DNA of 64,000 nucleotides, taken from Serinicoccus profundi. GTDB lineage: Bacteria; Actinomycetota; Actinomycetes; Actinomycetales; Dermatophilaceae. This document shows positions 49,866 through 61,895 of the stretch, one piece after another (within the stretch, counting starts at the first letter, position 1; every line of letters starts with the position of its first letter). The stretch covers positions 62,001-126,000 of the forward strand of contig NZ_CP042862.1 in NCBI RefSeq assembly GCF_008001015.1, in the 5' to 3' direction. A program made the position numbers and the translations under genes. The notes beneath the pieces were generated by a model. It had not been told where the DNA came from. It worked only from the letters and a program-made list of their open reading frames with translations, and did no database searches.

Positions 49866-51619
49866 GCCGCCACCTCCCCGTGCTCCTGCGAGCGGACGAT
49901 CTCGGCATACGTCCGGCAGCTCTCGATCAGGTCGGTATGCCTCCCGGCGCCGACCACCCTGCCCTCGTCGAGGACGACGATCTGGTCGGCGTCGGCGATG
50001 GTGGACACGCGCTGGGCGACGACGACGACGGTGGCCTCCCGGGTGAGGGGGCGCAGCGCGGCGCGCAGGCGCGCGTCGGTGGCGAGGTCGAGGGCTGAGA
50101 AGGAGTCGTCGAAGAGGTAGACCGAGGGCCGGGCCACGAGGGCCCGCGCGATGCACAGCCGTTGGCGCTGACCCCCGGAGACATTGCTGCCGCCCTGGCC
50201 GATCGGGTGCTCGAGGCCCTCGGGGAAGGCGCTGACGAAGTCCTCCGCCTGCGCCACCCGCAGCGCCTCCCACAGCTGCTCGTCGGTGGCGTCCGGGTCG
50301 CCGAAGCGCAGGTTGGAGGCGACGGTGCCGGAGAAGAGGTAGGGGCGCTGCGGCACGAGCCCGACCCGTGACCACAGCTCGTCCGGGGCGAGCTCGCGCA
50401 CGTCCACCCCGTCGAGGAGCACCTGGCCACCGGTGACGTCGGCGAGGCGGGGCAGCAGCCGGACGAGGGTGGTCTTGCCGGCGCCGGTCGCCCCGACGAT
50501 CGCGGTGGTCGTGCCCGGCCGGGCGGTGAGGTCGATGTCGCAGAGCACGGGGGTCTCGGCGCCGGGGTAGGAGAAGGTCGCCCCGCGCAGCTCCAGGAGG
50601 CCACGGGCGCCCGGCCCGGGCGAGCGCGGATGGTCCGGCGGGACGACCGTGCTGCTCGTCCCGAGGACGGCGCCGATCCGCTCGGCGGACACGGTGGCCC
50701 GCGGGATCATCGTCGCGACCATCGTGGCCATCATGATCGACATGAGGATCTGGATGAGATAGCTGATGTATGCCGTGAGCGCGCCGACCTCCATCGCCCC
50801 GGAGGACACGCGCTGGGCGCCGAACCAGATGACCCCGACGCTGGAGAGGTTCATCACGAGCATGACGAAGGGGAACATCAGGGCCATGAGGTCGCCGAGG
50901 CGCAGGCCGATGCCGGTGAGCTCGGTGTTGGTGCGGGCGAAGCGGGCGCGCTCCTCGGACTCCCGGGTGAAGGCTCGGATCACCCGGATGCCGGTGATCT
51001 GCTCGCGCATGACGCGGTTGACCGCGTCCAGCTGGGTCTGGTTGGCGCGGAAGAGCGGCACCATCCGGGCGATGATGAAGCCCATGCCGGCCAGGAGCAC
51101 GGCCACGGCGACGGCGATGAGCGGCGAGAGGCCGACGTCCTGGCGGACCGCCATGACGACCCCGCCGATCGCGGTGATCGGCGCCGCGACGAGCATGACG
51201 AGCGCCATGAAGGTCACCTGCTGGACCTGCTGGACGTCGTTGGTGCTGCGTGTGATGAGTGAGGGGGCGCCGAACTCGCCGAGCTCGCGGGAGGAGAAGG
51301 TCAGGACCCTCTCGACGACGGCCCCCCGCACGTCCCGCCCCACACCCATCGCCGTCCGTGCCGCCGCCCACGTCGCCGCGATCTGGGCCACGGCCTGCAC
51401 GGCGCTGACGGCCAGCATGAGGGCGCCCGTGCGCCAGATGTAGGGCAGGTCGGTCCCGACGATCCCCCGGTCGATGATGTCGGCGTTGAGGCTGGGCAGG
51501 ACGAGGCTGGCGAGGGTGGCCACCAGCTGGAGCGCCAGCACCGCCACGACCAGCCCGGTGTAGGGCCGCAGGTGGCGGCGCAGGAGCCGGGTGAGCACCC
51601 TGTGATTCTGCATCCTCAT
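49862..51619 (-). CDS. ABC exporter subunit, MdlA-like half of a heterodimer
   Basis: The 585-residue protein has six membrane spans, then an ATPase with GATGAGKTTL (about 380), signature VSGGQRQRL and VYLFDDSFSALDLATD. The Walker B strand has Asp where the catalytic Glu normally stands, so its own nucleotide site is degenerate and its partner supplies the active one. Start at 51619 or the ATG at 51613; an inverted repeat directly upstream suggests regulation. Substrate unknown. Confidence 0.9.
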   Translation of the reverse strand: MRMQNHRVLTRLLRRHLRPYTGLVVAVLALQLVATLASLVLPSLNADIIDRGIVGTDLPYIWRTGALMLAVSAVQAVAQIAATWAAARTAMGVGRDVRGAVVERVLTFSSRELGEFGAPSLITRSTNDVQQVQQVTFMALVMLVAAPITAIGGVVMAVRQDVGLSPLIAVAVAVLLAGMGFIIARMVPLFRANQTQLDAVNRVMREQITGIRVIRAFTRESEERARFARTNTELTGIGLRLGDLMALMFPFVMLVMNLSSVGVIWFGAQRVSSGAMEVGALTAYISYLIQILMSIMMATMVATMIPRATVSAERIGAVLGTSSTVVPPDHPRSPGPGARGLLELRGATFSYPGAETPVLCDIDLTARPGTTTAIVGATGAGKTTLVRLLPRLADVTGGQVLLDGVDVRELAPDELWSRVGLVPQRPYLFSGTVASNLRFGDPDATDEQLWEALRVAQAEDFVSAFPEGLEHPIGQGGSNVSGGQRQRLCIARALVARPSVYLFDDSFSALDLATDARLRAALRPLTREATVVVVAQRVSTIADADQIVVLDEGRVVGAGRHTDLIESCRTYAEIVRSQEHGEVAA

Positions 51620-51622
51620 CCT

Positions 51623-51645
51623 GGGTGAGGGTCACGCCCTCACCC
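51623..51645 (-). promoter_or_regulatory. Perfect 9-bp dyad in front of the ABC exporter operon
   Basis: GGGTGAGGG (51623-51631) and CCCTCACCC (51637-51645) are exact inverted copies separated by 5 nt. The dyad ends 4 nt before the operon start, so it is a strong operator candidate; a second TGAGGTGAGG half-like copy follows at about 51648-51657. The regulator, probably a TetR/MarR type, is not in the window. Confidence 0.5.
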
Positions 51646-51677
51646 GATGAGGTGAGGTCAAGGGCATACCCGCAGAT

Positions 51678-51714
51678 GAGAATGCCTTGACGCTAGGTCA
51701 GGTAAGGAATTCTC
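51678..51714. promoter_or_regulatory. Shared divergent control region of ABC exporter and subtilase genes
   Basis: GAGAAT (51678-51683) and ATTCTC (51709-51714) form a wide dyad. It contains TTGACG (51687-51692), a likely -35 element for the subtilase gene, and TAGGTCAGGTAAGG, which resembles a DtxR half-site only weakly. The rest of 51620-51834 holds no gene. Confidence 0.3.
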
Positions 51715-51834
51715 GTGACCCTATCGTCATGTGATCGTGATCTCGGCCCCCTGGTGACCCGCCGGTCAGCGCCTAGGGTCGAAGGCGGCCCTCGCCATCC
51801 CTGCGTCGGCCGGAATCATCAAAGGAGATCATTC

Positions 51835-55521
<3,687 letters not shown>

Positions 55522-55544
55522 GGTCACCGACCTGACGGACTGAC

Positions 55545-55588
55545 ACGAGGACGCCCCCGGGACCACCTGGTCCCGGGGGCGTCCTCGT
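55545..55588. terminator. Strong bidirectional terminator
   Basis: A 21-bp perfect stem (arms 55545-55565 and 55568-55588, starting ACGAGGACGCCCCCGGG) with a 2-nt centre lies 23 nt after the subtilase stop and 69 nt from the end of the convergent ArsA-like gene. It serves both. Confidence 0.85.
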
Positions 55589-55657
55589 GCGCTCAGGCTC
55601 GAGAACCGTGCGGGGGGTGCGGGAGGTGCGCCGCGCGGGGGAGGGTGCGTGCGGGGT

Positions 55658-56683
55658 TCAGAGGTATGCCGCGAGCCGGGTGAGGCCGTCGGCCCCCAGC
55701 ACCTCGTCGGGCAGCAGCGGGACCTGGGTCACCGGCAGGTCGGGGAGCGCGTCGCGGAGCTGGGCGACGTAGCCGTCCTCGAGCACCCGACGAGCCGCGA
55801 GCAGGTCTCCGGCATCGGCGGGCGAGCGCTTGTTGACGACAAGGGCGCCGACGCCCATCCCCGCGCGGGTGAGCCGCTCGTGCAGCTCCACGCTCTCCAG
55901 CACCGGCAGCCGCTCGGCCGCGAGCACGATGACGAAGGCGCTGCGCGCGGGGTCCTGCAGGACCGCCCGCAGGTCGGCGAAGCGGGCCTGGCGCCGATCC
56001 AGGATCTGGCGGATCTCGGCGTCGCGGCGCGAGCGCCGGTCGGTCGGTGCGGCCGCCCCGCCGCCCCGGGAGCTGCCGAGGATGTCGGCGGCGGCGCGCT
56101 CGCCGGCGTCGCGCGCACCGCCTCCCTGCAGCCCGCGCAGGGCGGCGCCGAAGCGGGCCGAGCGGTCCTGGCGGCGCAGCAGGCCGTCGGTCCAGGCCTG
56201 CATGAGCTCGGGCAGGGCGACCAGCCGCGAGGTGTGGCCCGAGGGCGCGGTGTCGAAGATGACCAGCTCGTCGGGGTGGCGGCCCTCGATGACCTCGGCG
56301 ATGCGCTCCAGGACGGCGGCCTCGTGGGTGCCGGGGGCGTCCCGGGCGAGCTCGAGGTGGGTGGTGATCTCGCCCTGCAGGTGCTCGGGCATGAGCCGGT
56401 GCATCGTCTCCCGGACGGCGCGCAGGTGCTCGTCGGTGGTGCGGGCGGGGTCGATCTCCAGGCCGCGCAGGAGCGGGGCGAGCTCGACGACCTCGTCGCC
56501 GACGTGCCGGTCCCACAGGTGCCCGAGGTTGTGCGCCGGGTCGGTCGAGACGACGAGCACCCGGCGTCCGCCCCGCGCGAGGCGCAGGCCGAGCGCGGAG
56601 GCGACGGCGGTCTTGCCGACCCCGCCCTTGCCGCCGACGAAGAGCACCTCGCGCTCCTGGGCGAGGGTGGTCAGGTCGGTCAT
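55658..56683 (-). CDS. ArsA/Get3-family ATPase
   Basis: The 341-residue protein starts at 56683. It has the deviant P-loop VGGKGGVGKTAVASAL, switch I DTDPAHNL-like VVSTDPAHNLGHLWDR, and switch II VIFDTAPSGHTSRLVALPELM. The ArsA fold is present once, as in Get3/TRC40 and stand-alone bacterial ArsA, but the arsenite cysteines are missing, so arsenic export is unlikely. It follows the cory-CC-star gene by 7 nt; that pairing is the best clue to its function, perhaps handling a small protein cargo. Confidence 0.88.
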   Translation of the reverse strand: MTDLTTLAQEREVLFVGGKGGVGKTAVASALGLRLARGGRRVLVVSTDPAHNLGHLWDRHVGDEVVELAPLLRGLEIDPARTTDEHLRAVRETMHRLMPEHLQGEITTHLELARDAPGTHEAAVLERIAEVIEGRHPDELVIFDTAPSGHTSRLVALPELMQAWTDGLLRRQDRSARFGAALRGLQGGGARDAGERAAADILGSSRGGGAAAPTDRRSRRDAEIRQILDRRQARFADLRAVLQDPARSAFVIVLAAERLPVLESVELHERLTRAGMGVGALVVNKRSPADAGDLLAARRVLEDGYVAQLRDALPDLPVTQVPLLPDEVLGADGLTRLAAYL

Positions 56684-56690
56684 CGGTCCC

Positions 56691-56975
56691 TCAGCAGCAC
56701 GAGAAGTGGTCCAGCGGGCTGCGGTCCAGCCCCATCCGCCGGTGCCAGTCGTGCACCTGGTCGTAGACGACGGGCAGCAGCTCGACGGTGTAGTAGCTCG
56801 CCGGGTTGGGCACCCCGAGCGCCTCGGCCATGACGATGACCATGAAGAGGTCGTCCTCGTCCTGCTGCGCGCGGGCGAAGGTGCGGGCATACGGGCCGGC
56901 GAAGACGTCGCGCAGCACCCCCGCCGCCGCCCGGAGGCGGGCGGTCGGCCGGGGGTGCGGCGCGTCGGTCGTCAT
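56691..56975 (-). CDS. cory-CC-star protein
   Basis: The 94-residue protein ends DRSPLDHFSCC, with two cysteines immediately before the stop, the defining feature of the actinobacterial cory-CC-star family. The core YARTFARAQQDEDDLFMVIVMAEALGVPNPASYYTVELLPVVYDQVHDWHRRMG is well conserved in style. No function is established. It directly precedes the ArsA-like ATPase gene, suggesting that the two work together and that the terminal Cys pair is modified, binds metal or is the element recognised by the ATPase. Confidence 0.85.
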   Translation of the reverse strand: MTTDAPHPRPTARLRAAAGVLRDVFAGPYARTFARAQQDEDDLFMVIVMAEALGVPNPASYYTVELLPVVYDQVHDWHRRMGLDRSPLDHFSCC

Positions 56976-57015
56976 CGGTCCAGGGTATGCCGTGGGCCGC
57001 GGCGGGCGCCTGCGC

Positions 57016-58761
57016 TCAGCCGTCCCTGCGGTCCGGTGCGGAGTCGCCACGGGCCGACTGCCCGGCGATCTCGGACGCGGAGAGCTGCTCGAGCTCGGCG
57101 TCGTCGTCGCCCTGGTAGTCCTTGGCCTTGCGCATGGCGCCCAGCGCCTCGACCATCACCCACAGCGACGCGACGAGGATGACGATGTCGAGGACGAGCA
57201 GCAGCCAGTTGCCCTCCGACCAGAAGGTCCCGAGCTGGATGAAGAGGGCATACAGCGTCATGACGCCGACGAAGGCGAGCGGGATGAGCGCCGGGAGGGC
57301 GGTGCGGCCACGGCGCAGGAGCATGATCGCGACGATCGACAGGGTCAGAGCGGCGAGCAGCTGGTTGGTCGTGCCGAAGAGCGGCCAGATGAGCATGCCG
57401 CCCGAGCCGTCGACGCCGGCGCCGAAGGTCAGGGCGAGGGCCACGCCGACGGCGATGAGCGTCGAGACGCCCTTGCCGAGCCGCACCCCGCCGATCTCAC
57501 CGATCTCCTGGACGACGAAGCGCTGCAGGCGGACACCGGTGTCCATCGTGGTCGCCGCGAAGAGGATCGCGGTGGTGGCCAGGATGGTGGCCGCCAGCGA
57601 CTCGGGGAGCCCCAGACCGCTCTGGACGATGGCTCCACCACCGGAGACGAAGGCCCCGACGTTGCCCTGGCCGAAGGCCGAGTAGACCTCTTCCCACGCG
57701 GCGAGCGTCTGGAAGCCGGCGGTCGCGGCGATGATCGCGCCCAGGGCGAGCAGCCCCTCGCCGACGGCGCCGAAGTAGCCGACGAAGCGGGCGTCGCTCT
57801 CCTTGTCCAGCTGCTTGGAGCTCGTGCCCGAGCTGACCATGCCGTGGAATCCGGAGATGGCGCCGCAGGCGATGGTGACGAAGAGCAGCGGCACGATCCC
57901 GGGCGTGCCCTCGGGGACGTTGCCGTTGACGGCGGGCGCGACGATCTCCGGGCGGGCCAGCAGCACCGAGCCGTAGAGGATGCCCAGGGCGATGAACAGC
58001 TGCAGGCCGTTGATGTAGTCGCGGGGCTGGAGCAGCACCCAGACCGGCAGCATCGAGGCGATGCCGGCGTACACGAAGAGCAGGATGATCCAGATCGCGT
58101 TGGCCGGCAGCCCGGCGACCGTCTCCGGCAGCGCCAGCGGCACCTGGTCACCGACCCAGATGAGGGCGTAGAGCGCCACGACACCGACGATCGAGACCAC
58201 CGGCAGGCTCCAGCGCAGGCGGTAGATCGCCTGGCCCACGCCGAGCGCCACGAGCAGCGCGCCCCAGGTGGGGATGACGGCGGTGGGCGTGCTCACGAGC
58301 AGGCCCGCGATGACGACCGCGAAGGCGGCGTTGACCATGAGCAGCAGCAGGAAGATCACGACGAGGAAGAGGTTGCGCCCGCGGGCCCCGATGTAGCGGC
58401 CGGACAGCGCCCCCATGGACTGTCCCTTGTTGCGGACCGAGGCCCACAGCGCCCCGAGGTCGTGCATCCCGGCGAAGAAGACCGTGCCGATGGTCACCCA
58501 GAGGAAGGCCGGCAGCCAGCCCCAGATGACGGCGATGGCCGGGCCGACGATGGGCGCGGCTCCGGCGACCGAGGTGAAGTGGTGGCCCCACAGGACGTAC
58601 TTGTTGGTCGGGACGTAGTCGACGCCGTCCTCGAGCTCGTGGGCCGGGGTGGGGCGGGAGTCGTCGAGGGCGTAGATCTTGCTGGCGAGGAAGCGCGAGT
58701 AGAGCGCATACCCGGCCAGGATCATGGTCACCCCGATGAGGGCGAGGACGAGCGAGTTCAT
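57016..58761 (-). CDS. cstA: CstA-family carbon starvation transporter
   Basis: The ATG at 58761 has GGAGA upstream. The 581-residue protein has about 16 spans with CstA signatures: DDSRPTPAHELEDGVDYVPTNKYVLWGHHFTSVAGAAPIVGPAIAV near the start, FWGWLPAFLWVTIGTVFFAGMHDLGALWASVRNKG, and SGFHGMVSSGTSSKQL. CstA/BtsT members take up pyruvate or peptides when carbon is short. Length fits the short CstA class. It ends 41 nt from the cory-CC-star gene on the same strand. Confidence 0.92.
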   Translation of the reverse strand: MNSLVLALIGVTMILAGYALYSRFLASKIYALDDSRPTPAHELEDGVDYVPTNKYVLWGHHFTSVAGAAPIVGPAIAVIWGWLPAFLWVTIGTVFFAGMHDLGALWASVRNKGQSMGALSGRYIGARGRNLFLVVIFLLLLMVNAAFAVVIAGLLVSTPTAVIPTWGALLVALGVGQAIYRLRWSLPVVSIVGVVALYALIWVGDQVPLALPETVAGLPANAIWIILLFVYAGIASMLPVWVLLQPRDYINGLQLFIALGILYGSVLLARPEIVAPAVNGNVPEGTPGIVPLLFVTIACGAISGFHGMVSSGTSSKQLDKESDARFVGYFGAVGEGLLALGAIIAATAGFQTLAAWEEVYSAFGQGNVGAFVSGGGAIVQSGLGLPESLAATILATTAILFAATTMDTGVRLQRFVVQEIGEIGGVRLGKGVSTLIAVGVALALTFGAGVDGSGGMLIWPLFGTTNQLLAALTLSIVAIMLLRRGRTALPALIPLAFVGVMTLYALFIQLGTFWSEGNWLLLVLDIVILVASLWVMVEALGAMRKAKDYQGDDDAELEQLSASEIAGQSARGDSAPDRRDG

Positions 58762-58884
58762 GGCAGTCTCCGTTGACGGCACGGCAAGGGGCGTCCCCAA
58801 CCTACCCGATCTCAGCAGCCCCAGGCGTCACATCTGCCCCAGCGGTGCGGTCGAGGGCCCCTCAGCGGCACCGGTGGGCGGGCC

Positions 58885-59658
58885 TCAGAGGGTCACCGCG
58901 GGCAGGATCTCGATCGAGCCGAGCGTCGTCTCGACATCGATGACGTGCTCGGAGCCGGGCACGTCGTCGACCCGCACCCGCGGGCTGTCACCCTGGCTGG
59001 CCTCGGCGGTCACGGCATACCCCCGCCCCTCCGGGACCTCGAGGCCGACGTCGCCGAGGGTCGTGCGCACCCGCAGCAGCTCGGGCGGCTCCGGGCCGGT
59101 GTGCTCGACGTCGACCTGACCCAGGGTGCTGCGGATCACGGCCCGGGGCGGGGCACCCGCGAGGGTGATGTCACCGGCGGTGACGTCGACCTCGACCGTG
59201 CCGGTGGTGGTGATGTCGACATCGCCGAAGGTCCCGTCGATCACGAGCGCGGTGCCCGCGGGCACCCAGAGGCTGAGGTCCTGCGAGCAGACACCGAGGT
59301 TGCTGCCGTCGCAGGGGGCCTCGACGTGGACGGTCGCCCCCTCCTCGCGGGTGGTGACCTCAGGACGGTTGAGCGTCCACCGCGCGGTCGTCTCGATCCG
59401 GGGCTCCCCACCCTCGGGTACCTCGTGGATCTCGACGTCGCCGCGGGGTGCCTCGACGACCAACCGGGTCATGGAGTCGGGCAGCGGTGCGGTGTCGACC
59501 CCTTCCTGCGTCATCATCGCCGGCGCGGTGCTGAGGACGGCGCCGCCGACGAGCAGCGCGGTGACGACGGCGCCGACCGCCCGCAGTGCGGGGTATGCCG
59601 GTCGGGACCGCACCTCGCGCGCGGACGCCCGGGGGCGGCCCGGGGCGGGGGCGCTCAC
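58885..59658 (-). CDS. DUF4097-type beta-helix protein with membrane anchor
   Basis: It starts at a GTG overlapping the response-regulator stop (GTGA). The 257-residue protein has one span (about 24-45, AVGAVVTALLVGGAVLSTAPAM) and an outside domain of short repeated strands (RLVVEAPRGDVEIHEVP, LVIDGTFGDVDITTTGTVEVDVTAGDITLAG, VRTTLGDVGLEVPEGRGY, IDVETTLGSIEILP), the DUF4097/adhesin-like right-handed beta fold. Such proteins often accompany LiaRS-like systems. It probably senses or responds to envelope stress with the kinase in the same operon. Confidence 0.8.
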   Translation of the reverse strand: MSAPAPGRPRASAREVRSRPAYPALRAVGAVVTALLVGGAVLSTAPAMMTQEGVDTAPLPDSMTRLVVEAPRGDVEIHEVPEGGEPRIETTARWTLNRPEVTTREEGATVHVEAPCDGSNLGVCSQDLSLWVPAGTALVIDGTFGDVDITTTGTVEVDVTAGDITLAGAPPRAVIRSTLGQVDVEHTGPEPPELLRVRTTLGDVGLEVPEGRGYAVTAEASQGDSPRVRVDDVPGSEHVIDVETTLGSIEILPAVTL

Positions 59659-60344
59659 CCGTCGGCCCCGTGCTCGAGCCACTGGAGGACGGCGAGCACG
59701 CGACGGTGGTCGTCGTCGGTCGGGGGCAGGTCGAGCTTGGTGAAGATCGAGGAGACGTTCTTCTCCACCGCCCCCTCGCCGATGAACAGCTCGCGGCTGA
59801 TCGCGCTGTTGGTGCGGCCCTGCGCCATGAGTCGCATGACGTCGCGCTCGCGCGGGGTGAGGCGCTCCAGCGGGTCGACGTTGCGCGCCCGGGACATGAG
59901 CTGGGAGATCACCTCGGGGTCCAGGGCGGTCCCCCCGGCGGCGACGGTGCGCAGGGCGGTGACGAAGTCGCTCGTGTCGGCGACCCGGTCCTTGAGGAGG
60001 TAGCCCACCCCGCGCGGGCGCCCGGCGAGCAGCTCGGTGGCGTAACGCTCCTCGACGTACTGGCTGAGCACGACGACCGCGACCTCCGGCAGCTCGGCCC
60101 GCACCTCCAGGGCGGCCTGCAGTCCCTCGGCCGTGAAGGTCGGCGGCATCCGCACGTCGACGACGACGAGGTCGGGCCGGTGCTCGCGCACCGAGGTGAG
60201 GAAGGTCTGGGCGTCCGGGCAGGCGTCGACGACCTCGAAACCGGTGGCGCCGAGCAGCCGCACGATCCCGTCGCGCAGGAGGACCGAGTCCTCGGCGAGG
60301 ACGACCCGCAGCGGGGTCTGGATCTCGGTGTCGGGGGTGCTCAT
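59655..60344 (-). CDS. NarL/LuxR-family response regulator
   Basis: The 229-residue protein has a receiver domain with VVLAEDSVLLRDGI (acidic pocket), DLVVVDVRMPP (phosphoacceptor Asp), VVLSQYVEERYATELL (Ser/Thr) and LLKDRV (Lys). A LuxR helix-turn-helix, LTPRERDVMRLMAQGRTNSAISRELFIGEGAVEKNVSSIFTKL, lies at about 150-192. Its start overlaps the kinase stop by 4 nt, so the two are coupled. Its DNA target is not visible. Confidence 0.93.
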   Translation of the reverse strand: MSTPDTEIQTPLRVVLAEDSVLLRDGIVRLLGATGFEVVDACPDAQTFLTSVREHRPDLVVVDVRMPPTFTAEGLQAALEVRAELPEVAVVVLSQYVEERYATELLAGRPRGVGYLLKDRVADTSDFVTALRTVAAGGTALDPEVISQLMSRARNVDPLERLTPRERDVMRLMAQGRTNSAISRELFIGEGAVEKNVSSIFTKLDLPPTDDDHRRVLAVLQWLEHGADG

Positions 60345-61771
60345 CGGGTGGTCCTCGGGCGCAGGGGCAGGGTGATGGCGACGGTGGTGCCCGTGCCGAC
60401 CGGGGAGTGGACGTGCAAATGACCGTCGACCGCGCCGACCCGCTGGCGCAGCCCGGTGAGGCCGCTGCCGCCGCCGACGACCGCCCCGCCGCTGCCGTCG
60501 TCGGTGACGGTGATCGCGAGCAGGTCACCGGTCAGGCCTCGGGCGGTGCCCAGCTCGACGCCGGCGCGCGTGGCCCCGGAGTGCTTGGCGACGTTGGTGA
60601 GGGCCTCGGAGACGGAGAAGTAGGCGATCGCCTCGGTCGTGGGGTCGAGGCGGCCCTGCGGCAGCCGGCTGGTCACCGTGACGGGCACCGGGCTGCGGGC
60701 GGCGAGGGCCGACACCGCCGCGTCGAGGCCTCGGTCGGTGAGGATGGGCGGCACGATGCCGCGGGCGACCTGCCGCATCTCGATGATCGCCTCCTTGCTG
60801 GAGGAGTGCGCCTCGTCGAGGAGCTCGCGGACCCGCAGGGCGGCCTCGGGGCTGTCGGGGTCACGGTCGAGGGCGTCGCGGGCCAGACCCAGGGTCATGG
60901 CCACCGACACCAGACGCTGCTGCGGACCGTCGTGCAGGTCGCGCTCGATGCGGCGCCGCTCGGCCTCCACCGAGTCGAGGGTGTCCTCCCGCGTCGTCGT
61001 GAGCGTGTCGACGCGCTCGCTCATCTGCTGCAGCTGCGCCTGGGTGTCCTCGCCCAGCAACCACCGCGCGAGCACCACGTCCACGCTCGCCAGACCACGC
61101 GCGATCCACGGCATCCCCACGACGAGGACGACCCCGATCAGCCAGGCGAGCGTCATACCTCCGACGGACTCGACCCGCAGCGCCCCGAAGACGGTCACCC
61201 CGCCGGTGAACGCGGCCCACAGGGGCAGGGTGAGCAGGATCAGCCCCTGGACGAGCAGCGCCACGGTGAGCACGCTCGCGATGAGGCCCCACAGGCCGTG
61301 CAGGCCAACCCAGCCGAGGGCCCGCAGCCGCTTCTCGTCCAGCCCCAGCCACCGCCGCCAGGTGGGTGCGGTGGAGGGACCGCGCTCGCCGATCTCGATG
61401 CCGAGGAAGGCCGCGATGCGGTGCCGCTCCAGCACGGACAGGCCGTAGGCGCCCCAGATCGCGGGCACGAGCAGCAGCACGCCCACGCCGACGCCGAGCA
61501 TCGCGAAGGCGCCGCCGATCGCGACGCCCGCCAGCACCAGGGCCGCGATGGCGGTGAAGATGCTGGTCACGAGGTAGCACACGGTCCACCAGTGCTCGAG
61601 CAGACGCCTGGCCACCGCGCCCCTCGGGCCGGGCCCGGTGCGCGGTCCGGGGTGCCGGTGCAGGTCGGGGGTGTCGTCCTCGACCTCGTCGCGCGGGCCA
61701 CCGACCAGGCGCGGCATCCGCCCCGGGTCGAGGTCGCGGTGCCCCTGGGTCGGCATGGGGTGACTGGTCAT
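60341..61771 (-). CDS. Two-component sensor histidine kinase (NarL-type)
   Basis: I chose the ATG at 61771 because TACGTT lies 7 nt upstream as a leaderless -10; a start at 61789 is possible. The 476-residue kinase has two pairs of membrane spans in a sensor-type domain (about 45-240), a dimerisation/phosphoacceptor helix ERRRIERDLHDGPQQRLVSVAMTLGLARDAL (HisKA_3, His in DLHDGPQQR) and an HATPase with ALTNVAKHSGATRAGVEL and GGGSGLTGLRQRV. It should phosphorylate the adjacent regulator in response to an envelope signal. Confidence 0.92.
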   Translation of the reverse strand: MTSHPMPTQGHRDLDPGRMPRLVGGPRDEVEDDTPDLHRHPGPRTGPGPRGAVARRLLEHWWTVCYLVTSIFTAIAALVLAGVAIGGAFAMLGVGVGVLLLVPAIWGAYGLSVLERHRIAAFLGIEIGERGPSTAPTWRRWLGLDEKRLRALGWVGLHGLWGLIASVLTVALLVQGLILLTLPLWAAFTGGVTVFGALRVESVGGMTLAWLIGVVLVVGMPWIARGLASVDVVLARWLLGEDTQAQLQQMSERVDTLTTTREDTLDSVEAERRRIERDLHDGPQQRLVSVAMTLGLARDALDRDPDSPEAALRVRELLDEAHSSSKEAIIEMRQVARGIVPPILTDRGLDAAVSALAARSPVPVTVTSRLPQGRLDPTTEAIAYFSVSEALTNVAKHSGATRAGVELGTARGLTGDLLAITVTDDGSGGAVVGGGSGLTGLRQRVGAVDGHLHVHSPVGTGTTVAITLPLRPRTTR

Positions 61772-61883
61772 GGCACCCAACGTAGTCACCGGCGCAGCCC
61801 GACGGCAGGCTGCGCGCCCCCGGACCGGTGGGGGGATAACCCCCGGCAGCGGCCGCGTCGGGCCCGGTGGAGCGGCACCGTCC

Positions 61884-61889
61884 TAGGCT
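61884..61889 (+). promoter_or_regulatory. -10 hexamer TAGGCT of a leaderless promoter (pxpA)
   Basis: TAGGCT ends 6 nt before the ATG at 61896, the same hexamer and spacing as crtB and crtT. No Shine-Dalgarno sequence is present. Confidence 0.6.
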
Positions 61890-61895
61890 GGCGGC

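Noticed and set aside
47871-51635. A single 1254-codon ORF
   Set aside because: Its first half is out of frame with the real upstream ABC exporter gene; the true gene begins at 49865 and overlaps its partner by ATGA.
51678-51714. A second iron box before the ABC exporter/subtilase pair
   Set aside because: TAGGTCAGGTAAGG matches only one half of the DtxR consensus and lacks the symmetric half, unlike the site at 9551-9569.
55658-56683. Arsenite-exporting ArsA
   Set aside because: No arsenite-binding cysteines, only one ATPase domain, and no arsB, arsC or arsR nearby.
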